A DNA stretch of 64,000 nucleotides from NCBI GenBank assembly GCA_021464245.1, contig JADCRB010000068.1, forward strand, positions 8,046,134 to 8,110,133, written 5' to 3'. Positions 12,731 to 24,213 of the stretch are shown piece after piece; the stretch's first letter is position 1; the number at the start of each line of letters is the position of its first letter. The position numbers and the translations under genes are program-made. The notes under the pieces are model-generated. The model did not search any database. It was not told where the DNA came from and was given only the letters and a program-made list of their open reading frames with translations. Source of the DNA: Carallia brachiata. Taxonomy: Eukaryota > Streptophyta > Magnoliopsida > Malpighiales > Rhizophoraceae.

Positions 12731-13046
12731 TTAGGCTTTGACCTCACCCTCAAGTTTGTTCAAAAAAGCCCCCCTTCAAATGTCCAAACTAGAGCTGTCA
12801 AAATGGGTGTTTAGTCAACTTCAGCTTCTAGTTATTTCGGTTGATTTGTTGAGTGAGTATAAATAGACAATTCAATAAAGTGTTAGATTATTGATTGGGT
12901 TATATATATTTTACCCACTGCTTTTGTCTTGGAAGCCAACACATTCTATAAAGGTAATGAAAAGTTGCAAAACCATGCTCTAGGTATTTTTAAAAGCAAC
13001 CAATCATTAGATACTTTAACTTCATCACTATTATAACTAAAATTAA

Positions 13047-13745
13047 TTAGAAATGCAAAAGTTACAAATTTGTCTCTTATTCATTGTGTTGCCCTCCTTT
13101 ATTAGTGAGGAGAACTTCTCCATAAACAGGTTTTTCACAATAAAAGTCTTAATCGATATCTTAATTTTCCAATAGGGGCTATCGCTCCAAATGTCTAATC
13201 GAAACAAATGCAATATGTTTTCAGTGAAGAAGATTAGATGAAGCAATCGGTATCTCTAAAGAGTCCAAAAGTTTTATGCAGCAATCGAGGTAAAATAACC
13301 TATCAAAGGTTGATTATTTGTTGGCAATTTATTGACTTACAATTATTATTGATTTCTTTCCTTAAATAGCTATATGATTACCAAGTTTGTTTTAAACTCG
13401 AAATTTGAGAGAAACTTGACAAAATTTACATATCCAACAAATACAATTGAGGAAATACTAACAATTTTGGTTTGATAGTAACTAGCTTACATTCCCGCAC
13501 AAAGCGTGGAAATATTTAAGATATTTATATCGTTTTTAAAATTTAAGGTATTACAATGTCATAAAACATAATAAAAATATTGCAATAAATTTTTGTAAAA
13601 TATTGCATGATCTCAGAATGTCTACTCATTAGTTAATATATTTATTAATAAATTTGATACAAATCTCAGATTGTTTAACAATAACAATAGTTATTAACTA
13701 ATAAGTAAATATTAAGAAGTGGCAATATCAATGAAAAAACAAATC
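13047..13745 (-). repeat. Inverted partial copy of the duplicated block's left part
   Basis: Read on the minus strand this matches about 9115-9780 of copy 1 along its length, from GATATTG..ACTTCTTAAT at one end to AACACAATGAAT at the other. It also matches about 16490-17130 of copy 2. Copy 1 is thus flanked by ~650-bp inverted sequences. Because the homology also extends outside 9115 on the left, this looks like a rearranged duplicate rather than a simple transposon end. Confidence 0.75.
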
Positions 13746-13849
13746 TTTACAAAAAAATCAATGCAAAGCCACACAGCTTCTTGTTCTCATAAACGATTTT
13801 AATTAATGGTTGTTCTTAACCGTGAGCTTAGCTCCCATCGGACCTTCTA

Positions 13850-14500
13850 TATGTACCTACAAAACAGTGAGGCTTGGGCCAGAGGGATGCCCCTGGCGTA
13901 AGAACTTCGACTGTCAAGTCAATAAGAGGTCTTAAGAAGATTGAGGAGGTCTAATGAATCCCTCGTGAGTAGCTTGTAATAAAAAGCCTCTAGAGGTGGG
14001 CGCCCCTTCGATGTGCTATGGTGCTTATAAGGGTATGTTTCTGTAAAAGATATTGAGAGAGGGTAGAGAAGTTGCCAAAGGGAGCTAGAGAGCTGGAATT
14101 AGAGACGTTAAAGTCCAAAAAAGAGAGCGGGAGAGATCCCTTTCCTAGACGTGTTCTTCTGAGTCTTATACATGTTTGTCGACTAGCAGTTGTCTGATGT
14201 TTGAAAAGACCAAAGCTCTGCAAGTGATGGATGTGATAAGTGTCTATCAGTAGGGAGCTCGGGGGACTAGATGCTCGAGCATAGACCGTGAGCTATTCGA
14301 TAAGCTCCTATATACGAGCTCCTAGCAAGCTTCCCAAGAAAGCTGTTAGCAAGCCCTTGCTAGGTTGCCTAGCACAGCCTGGGCTAAGCCTTGACGCCGT
14401 CATGGGTCGTATCCATCAGTGGCCATATCCCTCATTTGTGCCACCATCATTACGATGTCCTTTGTGTTGGACCTCTACTTTCTCAAAGGACAATGCCAAC
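13850..14500. mobile_element. GC-richer anomalous segment, probable LTR-type retroelement remnant
   Basis: Base composition jumps from AT-rich spacer to mixed sequence with many GAGCTC and GCTAGG-type words. There is no credible long frame; the frames at 13990-14223 (minus) and 14288-14545 (plus) have no domain. The leader-like GAGAGAGGGTAGAG and TTGCCAAAGGGAGC tracts resemble plant LTR leader sequence. No paired LTR, primer site or target duplication was found, so the class is a guess. Confidence 0.3.
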
Positions 14501-14549
14501 ATTCTCATTACTATGATATCATATATGATATATTTTACTATTTAGCTTC

Positions 14550-16140
14550 CACGAGTAAGAATGCATAGGAGCAATCTCAATAAAAAGTTTGTCATCTTTT
14601 GTTTTTTCGTTCTTTTTTACTTACCATGTTATTTACTTTTTATTTTTTTAGCCTTTTCATTATCTATTTTAATTAATTTCTCAGTTGTAAAGAATGAGAG
14701 AGCTTTTTCCTCAAAAAAAGAAGAGATATGATTTGCAAAACAATAAAAGTATAAACATTTTTTGTGACTGTAAAATTACGAACATTGTCCTTGGAAAGAG
14801 TTTATTAAGATTGATATTAAGTCTATATTCTCGCCTCTACCCTCTTGCTTATAACCCCTTTATTATCTCTCTTATTTTATATAAATGTTTTATTTTTTTT
14901 TTTTAGCTTATTTGTCTACCCAAAAAGATTGATCTATTTGGTTGATTCACAAAAGGCATTCCTAAAATTAGCCTATTCTCTTTGGTTATGTAATAATAGG
15001 CAAGATATTAGTTGTATTTTATGGAGACAGAAACAAAGTTATGGAATCATTGGTGCTCACTTGTGGAGTCAATTAATTAAACAATTTCTATCAATAAAGA
15101 AAAAAGATAGTAAGACAAATATATTTAAAATTATGTTGATATCATTTTCATTTTAAATGTCTAAATATTCATTCAATTTATGTTTAAATTTTTTAAAAGA
15201 TATTTTAAAACTCGCACACACGTGGGCTTAACTTTAGTATGATATAAATATAATACTTCCTAACAGTTTTAGCAATAACCACACGTTCTCCTTTTAATCT
15301 TTTACTATTTTTTGAATTATATTAAATTATAATATGATATAAAAATGACATAAATACAATTGTTATTATACTCTCCCTAATTATTATTTTACTAATTTTA
15401 ACTTAATATGATATAAGTTTTTTAATGCTCTATAATTACAATTGAGCGCCAGAATTTGTAATTTATGATTTTTTGATCATTATTGAAAGCTATTAATGAC
15501 TGTAATTAAAGGCACACTCTAATTATTTTATCAATTACATTTTATTTTAAAAAAATATAAATATTACATAAATATGATATAAATCTTTGAACGTACAAAA
15601 GTTGCAATTGGATGTCAATAATTGTAATTCATAAATTTTCAATTACTTGACTTATAATATATCTAATATTAGATGTAATTGAATTATGTTAATATTTTTT
15701 TATATATATTCACACCCAGCACAACATGTGGAATTAAATTCTAGTATATAAATACACACACATACTGAATTTATAACATAAGGGTGCCAAATGACATACT
15801 TGTCTTTTATCTTAGCTCATTTTGAGTTTTTTCTTCAATTGAAATTCAATGCATTTTCTTGTTTTTATTTCTTAATTTTTTCAATTCCACTCATCTACCC
15901 TTTATTGTATGGCATTTGCTTTTTCTTCATTTTCCATTTTATATGTGAATTGATGAATTGCACATTTTAATTACCTTAATTTGTTTGTTTTCACAGCATT
16001 CACGAATGAATTGCTAGGAAAACGATGGAACTTAGCACTCTTTGTTTACGGTAACTTACCCCAATACTATTAATAGGATAAATATTAAACTTTAACATGA
16101 AATTAATGTTCAATTAATTGAAATTATTATTCGATCAACA
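14550..16140. other. AT-rich spacer
   Basis: Nothing recognisable was found. The ORFs at 14694-15156 are T-rich and without domains. This separates the inverted fragment and copy 2 of the duplicated block. Confidence 0.5.
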
Positions 16141-17359
16141 ACAGAAACTGGTGAGTTCCAATGGTTACAATTTAAATCTATATTTTAAATGTTTCAGGTT
16201 CTAATTCTTGGAAGAGGGTGTGGAATTTATGTGAATGGAAACAACTACTTTTATTGTGTAGTTCATAGGCCAATCAACTTCTTAATATACCACAAAACTA
16301 AGCTAACTTAGATATCATGCTTTCCTTAAATACTCAGCTAACCTAAGCCTCCATGTCGTACAATGTTCCTTGATATTTGATATAATGTTCCTTGATTGAT
16401 ATGAGTAGAGAATATCAAGTTTCATATCTCCCCGTAAAGAAGATCAAAACCTATAATATCATATAGCAATATATAACTGCATATACTTTTGTTGCTACTT
16501 CTTAATGTTTACTTATTAATTAATAACTATTGTTAGTGTTAAACAATCTAATATTTGCATTAAATTTATTGATAAATATATTAACTAATGAGTAGATATT
16601 TTGAGATCATGAATATTTTACAATTTTATTGCAAAATTTTATTATGTTTTAATACATTATAGTACCTTTAAAATTTAAAAACATTATAAATATCTTAAAT
16701 ATTTCCACACTTCAAGCGGGAAAGTGAGCTAGTTACCATTAAACCAAAATTGTTGGTATTTTCACAATTGTATTTGTTGGATATGTAAATTTTGTCAAAG
16801 TTTGTTCAAATTCGAGTTCAAAACAAACTTGGTAATTAGAGCTATTTAAAGAAAGAAATCAATAGTAATTTTTAAGTCAATAAATTGTCAACAAATAATC
16901 AAACTTTGATTGGTTACTTCACCTCAAATGGCATAAAATTCTTGGACTCTCCAGAGATACCAACTGCTTCGTCTAATCTTCTCCACTAATTAACATATTG
17001 CATTTGTTCCAATCGGACATTATCGGAGCAATAACGCCTATTGGAAAATTGAGATATCCATTAAGACATTTATTGTGAAAAACCTTTTTTATGGATATGC
17101 TCACCCATTTATAAGTGAGGGAAACAATAAATCAAAGCCAGTATCAACTTCCATTCCTTTAGTTTTTGCTGAAGAATTGTTGTTGTTTGCAATGAATGGA
17201 AGCCCGCCTCGACTTTTATTTCATTAATTTTTTACAAATGAATCCCAGTTATTTCCACCAAGCTCCTAATCAACAAGCTCAAGTTATCGTGCTACTCTAC
17301 GAGAATTCTTTTTCCGAGTATCTGGCTAAAGGATCAGTGATAACAAGTAAAACAAGCAA

Positions 17360-17560
17360 TCATATTTTTTGTCTCCAAATACTCCTAGACATGGGTTAAA
17401 TAACGTTGAATTTATCAATAAAATTCCTTCGCTGAATTTGAGTAGCTATTTAGAAGTCATTGTTGGTTCACAATAGCATGACACAACAAACATATTCTCC
17501 ATGGCCTGATAGAGTAGGATGCAAAAGACAGCTTTTAAACATAAGTAAGCTGTGAGACAT
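17360..17560 (+). pseudogene. Coding-like tract conserved between copies 1 and 2, unidentified
   Basis: The frame beginning SPNTPRHGLNNVEFINKIPS continues through LSSYLEVIVGSQ, then a stop, then HDTTNIFSM. Copy 1 (about 9996-10140) gives a closely similar translation with RHGLNDVELITKI and GSQQRDTTSIFSIV. Similarity at the protein level, with an in-frame stop at a different place in each copy, suggests the remnant of an old exon. I do not recognise the family. Confidence 0.3.
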
Positions 17561-17954
17561 TGACGAATTACGACGACATCCGCTATTCCACAGTATACCA
17601 TCAAAATGGCATGGCTCCCAAGAGTTTTATGTGATGAAACAGGGATTCCTATAGGGTTCAACAAAGGAGAAATGGAAGATTTTTTTGATTGGCAAGGATC
17701 ATGTTAATAGAAGTAAAATGAAAATAACAAACATTGGATTTTGGCACCTACACTTAAGACGGACATCTCCCTATGATCACAAATTGGTTGCGCAACTATA
17801 ACAACCGATCAGGTCTTTTAATGGAAACAAAGGACTGACACCACTACTTAAGTGTTTCCTATCCAAACTCATTGTCTATTCACGAGTAGTCGTATAAAAG
17901 GAAATATGGAAGTCGTAGCTTGCTTTGTCAAATGATTGTACATCTATATGGGAA

Positions 17955-18092
17955 ATGCATGCTCAATATCTGAGCATGTAGTCCGCCTCGTAGAAGTTCG
18001 TGGGTTTGAACATATACATATAAGCTGATGGGTTCGAGCATATATATATACAAACCCATGAGCTTCTACAATAGAAGACTCATGAATATTGA

Positions 18093-18137
<45 letters not shown>

Positions 18138-18250
18138 CATGTGTGTATGTGTGTGTGTGCATGTTCGAACCCATGAGCTTATATATATATGTTCAAACCC
18201 ACGAACTTCTACGAGGAGGACTACATGCTCAGATGTTGAGCATATATTAT
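17955..18250. repeat. Large foldback (inverted repeat) with TA/TG core
   Basis: The left arm (about 17955-18035) contains CTGAGCATGTAGTCC, CTCGTAGAAGTTCGTGGG and TTTGAACATATA. The right arm (about 18160-18250) carries their reverse complements with few mismatches. The centre holds a ~39-bp TA run (18096-18134), a TG-rich tract and a second small inverted pair around AGCTTCTACAATAGAAG. Copy 1 has only the left-arm sequence (about 10600-10660). A transcript would fold into a stem of roughly 80-90 bp. Confidence 0.85.
18096..18134 (+). repeat. (TA)n microsatellite
   Basis: About 19 TA units in the loop region of the foldback, followed by a short TG-rich run. Confidence 0.95.
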
Positions 18251-19085
18251 TGGAACCTATAAAATAAATAGAAAATAGAAGACTCCTAAAAGAAAAATGC
18301 AGATACTTGCCTTCCACAGAAGAAAAGAAAGAACAGGTTTCAGAAGAAAAGGGTTGCCTTAGATACCTTTTTTAGCTGCTATTGTCACAAACCTCATGCA
18401 TCATCTTCATTGCTTATTGAGAATAGTAGGGTTCCGCAAACATATTGGAACCTATGAAATAATAAAATACTCCTAAAAGGAAGATGCAGACACATGCCTT
18501 CTATAGAAGCAAAAAAAAGTAAAGGTTTCAAAACAAAAGGGTTGCTTCGAATACCTTTTTTAGCTACTATTGTCTCAAACCTAATGCACCGTCTTTATTC
18601 TTTATTGACAAGATTAAGGTGACATATGGATGTTGTTATATGATTGCAAATTCTCATTCGAAATAAAGCAAACTATTTACAGGAAAGGTTTTACTCAAAG
18701 AGAGAAGATACAGAGCATCTAAGAGTTTCTAGATGAGACTTAAATGACTAGAAGACTCCTAAAAGGAAAACGTAGACACTTGCATTCCATTGAAGAAAAG
18801 CAAGAAAAGTTTTAAGAAGAAAATGTTTGCCCCGAATACCCTTTTTAGCTGCTATTGTCACAAATCTCAAGCATCATCTTCATTTTTTATCGAGAAGAGG
18901 AGAGTTCTACAAACATATTAGAACCTGTAAAATAAATAGCAGACTTCTCAAAAGAAGATGCAAAAACGTCTTCCATAGAAGCAAAGAAAGTACAGGCTCA
19001 AAAGAAAAGGGTAGCCTCAGATACCCTTTTAGCTATTATTGACACAAACCTAATGCATCATCTTCATTCCTTACTAAGAACAGTA
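18245..19085 (+). repeat. Four ~185-bp tandem units in two pairs
   Basis: Units start near 18247, 18436, 18737 and 18910. Each begins with a TATTGGAACCTATAAAAT-like or GACTCCTAAAAG-like start and contains a GATACCTTTTTTAGC motif and a CATCATCTTCATT motif. A ~125-bp spacer containing GGTTGTTATATGAT-type sequence follows each pair. Copy 1 has one pair (10680-11060). The pair-plus-spacer of about 490 bp was therefore duplicated once in copy 2, or lost once in copy 1. Confidence 0.7.
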
Positions 19086-20099
19086 GGACGACGTATGGAG
19101 GTTGTTATATGATAGCCAATTTTCATTCCAAACAATCCAATTCATAGGGAAGGTTTTACTCAAAAAGAGAAGATACAGGGAAGCCAAGAGTTTCCAAATG
19201 AGACCGAACGCGCCTCAATTTCCGCACAACTGAAATCTAAAAGGTAATGGAGCCTTAGTCAACCAAGTTGAGGCTAGCAACAACCTTAGAATAACAAAAC
19301 TTTCCAAGCAGTATCACATACCAAATAAGGACATTGACATGTAGCTTTAAATTACTAGAAACCTTGCTATCAAACATGAAACAAACCAATAAACTAATAA
19401 ATCAAATGCAACTAATGCAGTGTGGCTTTGAGAATCTACTTTTTGGCAGGGTGTGTTCTTTTTTTTTCAATAACCCAAAATTTATTAAAATTACAAATAT
19501 TTTCACAATCCAAAGAGCAAATGAACCTTTTGTCAACAATATAACGAGTAATAATCACTATCTAACAACAATTTTGATATTTAACATTTACCATATCTAA
19601 ACTAAAATTCAGCGTCAGCACCAAATCAACAAGGAAAAACATCAATTCCAAAGAACAAAAGACTTAAGAATTACAAACAAGCAATGAGGTCATTTTGTAG
19701 GTTAATAACTTGTTTTGCGAGAGAAGCTGCCACAGAATCTGTTGTTCTACTAACATGTTGAAATTGCCAAGACCACTATCGTTCGTTAGCCGATGGATCA
19801 ATGACTCAAAAAATCAACTCTAAGCTTTTATTCTGATTTTATTCATCTTATTGAGCAAAATCTCAAAAAATGTACAAACATAAGGCCAAATTGGGGCAAA
19901 ACCAGCTTACATCTACAAATGTAAGGAATGTATTCAGATGCTAAGTCTTCTATTTGCAATGGTAACTTGCAAAAACATAGTAAAACAAACATGTTGGATC
20001 AACATTGCAGAACATCATAATACAAACAAAAGAAATGTTTATAACAGGCCAACAAATATTTCTTAAAACATATCATGATGATGCACTCCAGTATTATTA

Positions 20100-20629
20100 T
20101 TATTCCTCTGTCTTGTTTGTTTTGTTCTTATTCCCGTACATTAATCCGGTTTCCTGAGGGGAAGAAAAGTATAAAAACCCAATTATACATACACAATATC
20201 AGAAATTGGAACAAAAAAAAATTTAAAATGATAATAAAATTAAAGGGCTTGTGAATTAATTGAAAATTTGATAACACTGTTTAAAGCAAATCACCTGAGG
20301 ATCAGGAAGGGGTTTTCGCTTCTCAACTTGGCGATAAGGGTCTGTAGTATTAGTAAGCGCTGCTCTTTCCTGCAATCAACATTGAGGCCAGATAGATATG
20401 AAGAAAGAGACACAACCTCCTCACCTTTCCAAAAGAATAATAATAATAATATAAAGGAAATCACCTCTTGCTCTCGACGCAAATCTTGGGACGGCTTAAC
20501 CCAAAGAAAGTATGCAAGAGTTCCGGCAACCACCCATGAGGCCAAGTTGCTTCCACCTCTAAGCCCTCCCATGGAATTCCCTACAAAAGATCTTACGTTT
20601 CCTAATGTTCTTCTCCAACTACTCGTCAT
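20100..20629 (-). CDS. Small conserved plant protein with one membrane span, 97 aa, three coding exons
   Basis: Coding exons on the minus strand are 20465-20629, 20295-20369 and 20100-20153, all with GT-AG borders and all in frame (55 + 25 + 17 codons, TAA stop). The start is the ATG at 20629, six bases after an acceptor (GTTGCAG). The protein begins MTSSWRRTLGNVRSFVGNSM. It has a glycine-rich stretch, then a hydrophobic span (about residues 29-43, LASWVVAGTLAYFLW), then KPSQDLRREQEERAAL, DPYR, KRKPLPDPQETGLMYGNKNK and a charged tail. I recall this as a short uncharacterised plant family, probably organellar membrane, but no function is known to me. An untranslated leader exon lies at about 21560-21750. 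Two dead relatives lie at 12085-12615 and 25988-26514. Confidence 0.8.
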
Positions 20630-21559
20630 TGTTGCCTGCAACTACAATTACTCATAAGATTTCCTGCAATAATTTGTTTATTTGAATTTGACGGCCCACC
20701 AAAACTATTGAATATATATCAACAGTAGGTATTGGTAGGGTTTCTTTTTCATTCAATATACTAAGATCTATCAAAAACGTAAAAGTCATTATCAACAATA
20801 ATAGAAAGCAAGACCATCTCGACGAGCTTTACGTGTTCCAAGTTAAATTCTGATCATTGAACTGTCATTGAGCTTGCAGATTTTTTACTCATCTGTCACC
20901 GGAAGAGAGAAGAAATACACGAGGCTCACAAAATGATAGACATGGTCCAAAAGGATCATACAAATTTTTGGATGTTCTCTTTTCTTTCTGAAATTCCCTT
21001 CTTCAATGACAAAGGGATCAAAATACAAAAGTAATATCTAGCCAATTAAAGAAACAGATTTGATATCTACTGCAGTTGATAGAACAAAGCAAATTTTTTG
21101 AGTTCAACCTACTAAAAGCAATATATTAAGCTATTCAGTGGAATTAAAGGAACAAATAAATAAATTCTCCTTGGAACATCACCTACGAATACTACTAGCA
21201 GCAGAAGCACTCAACATTCTCTGTTCTTTACTTCAAATTCAATTCTCATGGAATCAATAAAAATTAGAATAGTGCAGAAAGTGTCTACGTCAACAGATAG
21301 ACAAGGAAGAAAAACAGCACATGGTGAAAGAAATCAACAAATTGGGGCTGCTCCTCAAAGTCCCAACACGTTCAACAACAGAATTCCCACTCAATTACCT
21401 GCATCTCCCTCAACATCCATCACACAAACAAATTATTACGCATTGAAACGTACACAAAGAGAGAAATGAACAAATTTTCAGGCTGGCTCCTCTCGGATAA
21501 AGCAAAATTTGGCATTAAATGGGCAAAAACAGAAAAACAATTAAAAAAAAGTGGCTCAC

Positions 21560-21750
21560 CGCAACAGTGATGAAGTCGGCCGGCAATCGAGAGGAGGACG
21601 ATGGAGTCAGCAATCTCGCCGGCGATTGTATTATTCTTATCTCCAATTCACGCTTTCACCGCCACTTCTGTGTAATAGCGATCTTCCATGATAGCCAGCG
21701 GCCAGACAAAGAATGTTATATTGAATGGGATGCCTTCCTCCTTGGAAGAT
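21560..21750 (-). promoter_or_regulatory. 5' untranslated leader exon and promoter of the small-protein gene
   Basis: The minus-strand sequence ends at a strong donor (TTGCG|GTGAGC, exon end 21560). A ~924-nt intron separates it from the acceptor before 20635. It is GC-richer than its surroundings (GCCGGCG words). A telo-box AAACCCTA (plus-strand 21782-21789) sits just upstream, as in many plant housekeeping genes. A 13-codon upstream frame starts at 21689 and stops at 21648, and might lower translation. The upstream border is approximate. Confidence 0.6.
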
Positions 21751-21849
21751 AAGGAGATTAGATTAAAATAAATGTGTGGGATAGGGTTTGTTTATGAAGA
21801 AGAAGAAACCGACCTCCCAGAGATTCTGTTTCCTTCTTTGGATGTTTTA

Positions 21850-22780
21850 TATTTTCAAAATTGACTTTTTTTGAAAAGGACAATTTTAGATAAAAAGTTG
21901 TTTGAATACAATTAATTAAATATAATTTTTAATTATTTTAATTTTAAATATAATTAAAAAAATAATATTTTTTTTATATACTAAATCAGGATATTAAATT
22001 TAATTAATTATATTCTGCGTCTTCTTCGAACACTATTCCGAAAATCAAACTTTTTTCTTTTTAAACTGAACAATGAAAGTTGATTTAAAAGTTATTTTGA
22101 GCTACCTTGACAACAAGTACGAGACAAATTAAAAAGTGTGTATATTGTGCTCATATTATATTATATATGGTCAATATTATAAAAGGATAGATTAAAGAAA
22201 ACTTTTTCTTCACTAAAGTTAAAAATTTATTTTATTGTAAATAATAATTAAATTCAAAAAATTAAAAATTTATTTTGTTATATATAATAATTAAATTCAA
22301 AAAAAATTAACATAAAATTTTCTATTTGTTTTTGTTTTACATTTAATATCATAATACTATAATATCATTTATCTCTTTTTACTAAATAACCGTTAAATTC
22401 GCATTAATTTTGAGAAATAGCTGCTTCCTAATTAAGGTCGTTATAACAATAATTTTTAGACATAACTACTGTAATTGAGATTCAACATATAGTACTTATT
22501 AATTTTATTCTCTTTTTTTGAGTAAAATTAACGAATGGTTTAATATTATTCAAATATTATTTTTAAATTTTTTATTCAAATAAACTCTACATATTCTATA
22601 ATATAAAATTATAAATAATTTACACTCACTAAATAAAAAAAATTAAAATAAAAATCTCCTCAATTTATATAACCGCCGTAACGCTTCTTTTCTACTAAAT
22701 GCACGCAAAGCAAACAAAAGATCAGTAATCCGATCATTCTTGACGCTCAATTGCCATTCATTCTTTACGTTGGCGATTTT
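21850..22780. other. AT-rich spacer
   Basis: Very AT-rich with repeated AATTAAATT and TTTTAATTA words. I see no gene or element with defined ends. Confidence 0.5.
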
Positions 22781-22787
22781 GTCAGCC

Positions 22788-22952
22788 ATGTCTCTGATTC
22801 CAAGCTTCTTTGGCAACTCGAGGAGCTACTTCTTTGGCCGTCTCACTCTGAACGTTTGGAATCCATTCAAAGACTTTCCCTTTTCTCGCTCTCTTCCTTT
22901 CCTTTTCCTTTTTCCAGAATTCAAGCATCAAATGGCAATATCGAGAGAATAA
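22788..22952 (+). pseudogene. 5' fragment of a class I small heat-shock protein gene
   Basis: The ATG at 22788 opens MSLIPSFFGNSRSYFFGRLT and then LNVWNPFKDFPFS. This is the conserved N-terminus of cytosolic class I small heat-shock proteins (HSP17/18 type), which are chaperones that hold unfolded proteins. After about 34 residues the likeness stops. The reading continues with unrelated residues to a stop at 22952, and the alpha-crystallin domain is absent. A GTAAGC donor-like site follows, although class I genes normally lack introns. It is probably a broken or captured piece. Confidence 0.75.
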
Positions 22953-23234
22953 GGTAAGCAATTTTTTAACGAAATTTTACATTTGGTTTTGCATACATTT
23001 TATTAGTTTGTTTCTTTTACAAAGGTTTTCTAAATATCTGCAAATATAGTCCTTCTCTATCTTTTTTTTTTTTTAATTTGATTAAATTTGCAAATCAAAT
23101 GCACACATTCTTCAAAGTTTATTATTAGTGTATGCATTTAAAAAACAAAATTCCTTACTTTTTTTTTGGTTGCAGAAAAGTGGTGGAACATAAAAGTCCG
23201 TTAAAAGCAAGGGATATTTGTTTGAAAAAGATGA

Positions 23235-23528
23235 GAAAGATACGCTAGATTTTATGGGTACATTTCAATATTAGATGCGGACATTATTGTATCCTCAGAA
23301 ACTGAAATTTACGATAGCCATAATCTTCGTGATTGTGTTCATTTGTTGCTGTTGCAAGCAAATGAAGTTTTATTCGTCGAGCTGAATTAGGTCCTGACCA
23401 TTGCTAAGGACGGCTACCCTAACGTCAAAGTAAGGGTCACTCTCATGCATACCGACATAATTATTGGAATCACTCGCACTCAAAATGTTCTCCCTAATAT
23501 GATTTCTTTTCTTATTATGATTATTTGA
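23235..23528 (+). pseudogene. Unidentified gene fragment with one in-frame stop
   Basis: A 97-codon frame reads RYARFYGYISILDADIIVSS, then ETEIYDSHNLRDCVHLLLLQ, then NEVLFVELN, a TAG, VLTIAKDGYPNVKVRVTLMH and GITRTQNVLPN. Composition and codon use look like a real protein. Only one stop interrupts it. I cannot name the family. An acceptor-like TTGCAG lies at about 23172-23177. It follows the heat-shock fragment on the same strand, so both could have been moved here together. Confidence 0.4.
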
Positions 23529-23529
23529 T

Positions 23530-24182
23530 TCCATTATTTTGTCTCTGCCTTATTGTTGGCATTGATCTCAAACTAAAACTCTACGTTAAGAAATGTTGAA
23601 TTGTTCTTTCACTCTACATCTCTGATTAGTTTCCTCTAGATCCATATCTAACTCACTTTCTTTATCTGACATTTAGTCCTTTTCTCTTACGGTTTTGCAT
23701 TTATCACAGTTGTACATGGAGATGACTGGAAGTTTTTCCAATTCCTTGCATGTCAAAATTAGGAGGAGACAGTCATCGATGCTAGCTCAATTTACACAAG
23801 TTTGTTAATTCTCTCATTGCCCTTTTCTTGTTGGCCACTGATTTGTTTATATTGACCTTTAGAAGGGAGGTTTGATGTCAAATATAATTATATTAACATT
23901 TTGTGTTGTCTTTTAATAAGTATGTTTATGTCTATTGATGACAATCTGTATATTACTACATTTTGATGTGGTGTCCATGAAATCCGCGTAAACAAGGAAG
24001 ATACCACAAGTCTCTTAAACAAACATAAGTATCTTGAGTTTCATTGTTGAACAAATAATGAAGTGAAACTACAATACAAGCTACACATGAAATTATTATT
24101 ATCTTTTTTATACAAAGACTAACAAAAAAAGTTATTTATCATAAACCAATAAATTGGATTATTATTATTATTATTATTATTA

Positions 24183-24213
<31 letters not shown>

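Larger units (their letters stand above)
16150..20745 (+). repeat. Segmental duplication, copy 2 (carries the intact small-protein gene)
   Basis: Collinear with copy 1 from about 16150 (TTTAAATCTATATTTTA shared with about 8746) to GGTAGG near 20734. It is about 600 bp longer than copy 1. The extra length comes from a palindrome at 17955-18250 and from four instead of two ~185-bp tandem units at 18245-19085. Its right end runs directly into the intron and leader exon of the small-protein gene, so copy 2 is the best candidate for the ancestral locus. Confidence 0.8.

Noticed and set aside
17944..18317. Open frames on both strands encoding Ile-Tyr and His-Thr repeats
   Set aside because: They are translations of the TA/TG microsatellite and the palindrome; no conserved protein.
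18245..19085. Possibility that the tandem units are a CRISPR array
   Set aside because: Units are ~185 bp, diverged throughout, without short identical repeats and unique spacers, and the DNA is plant nuclear.
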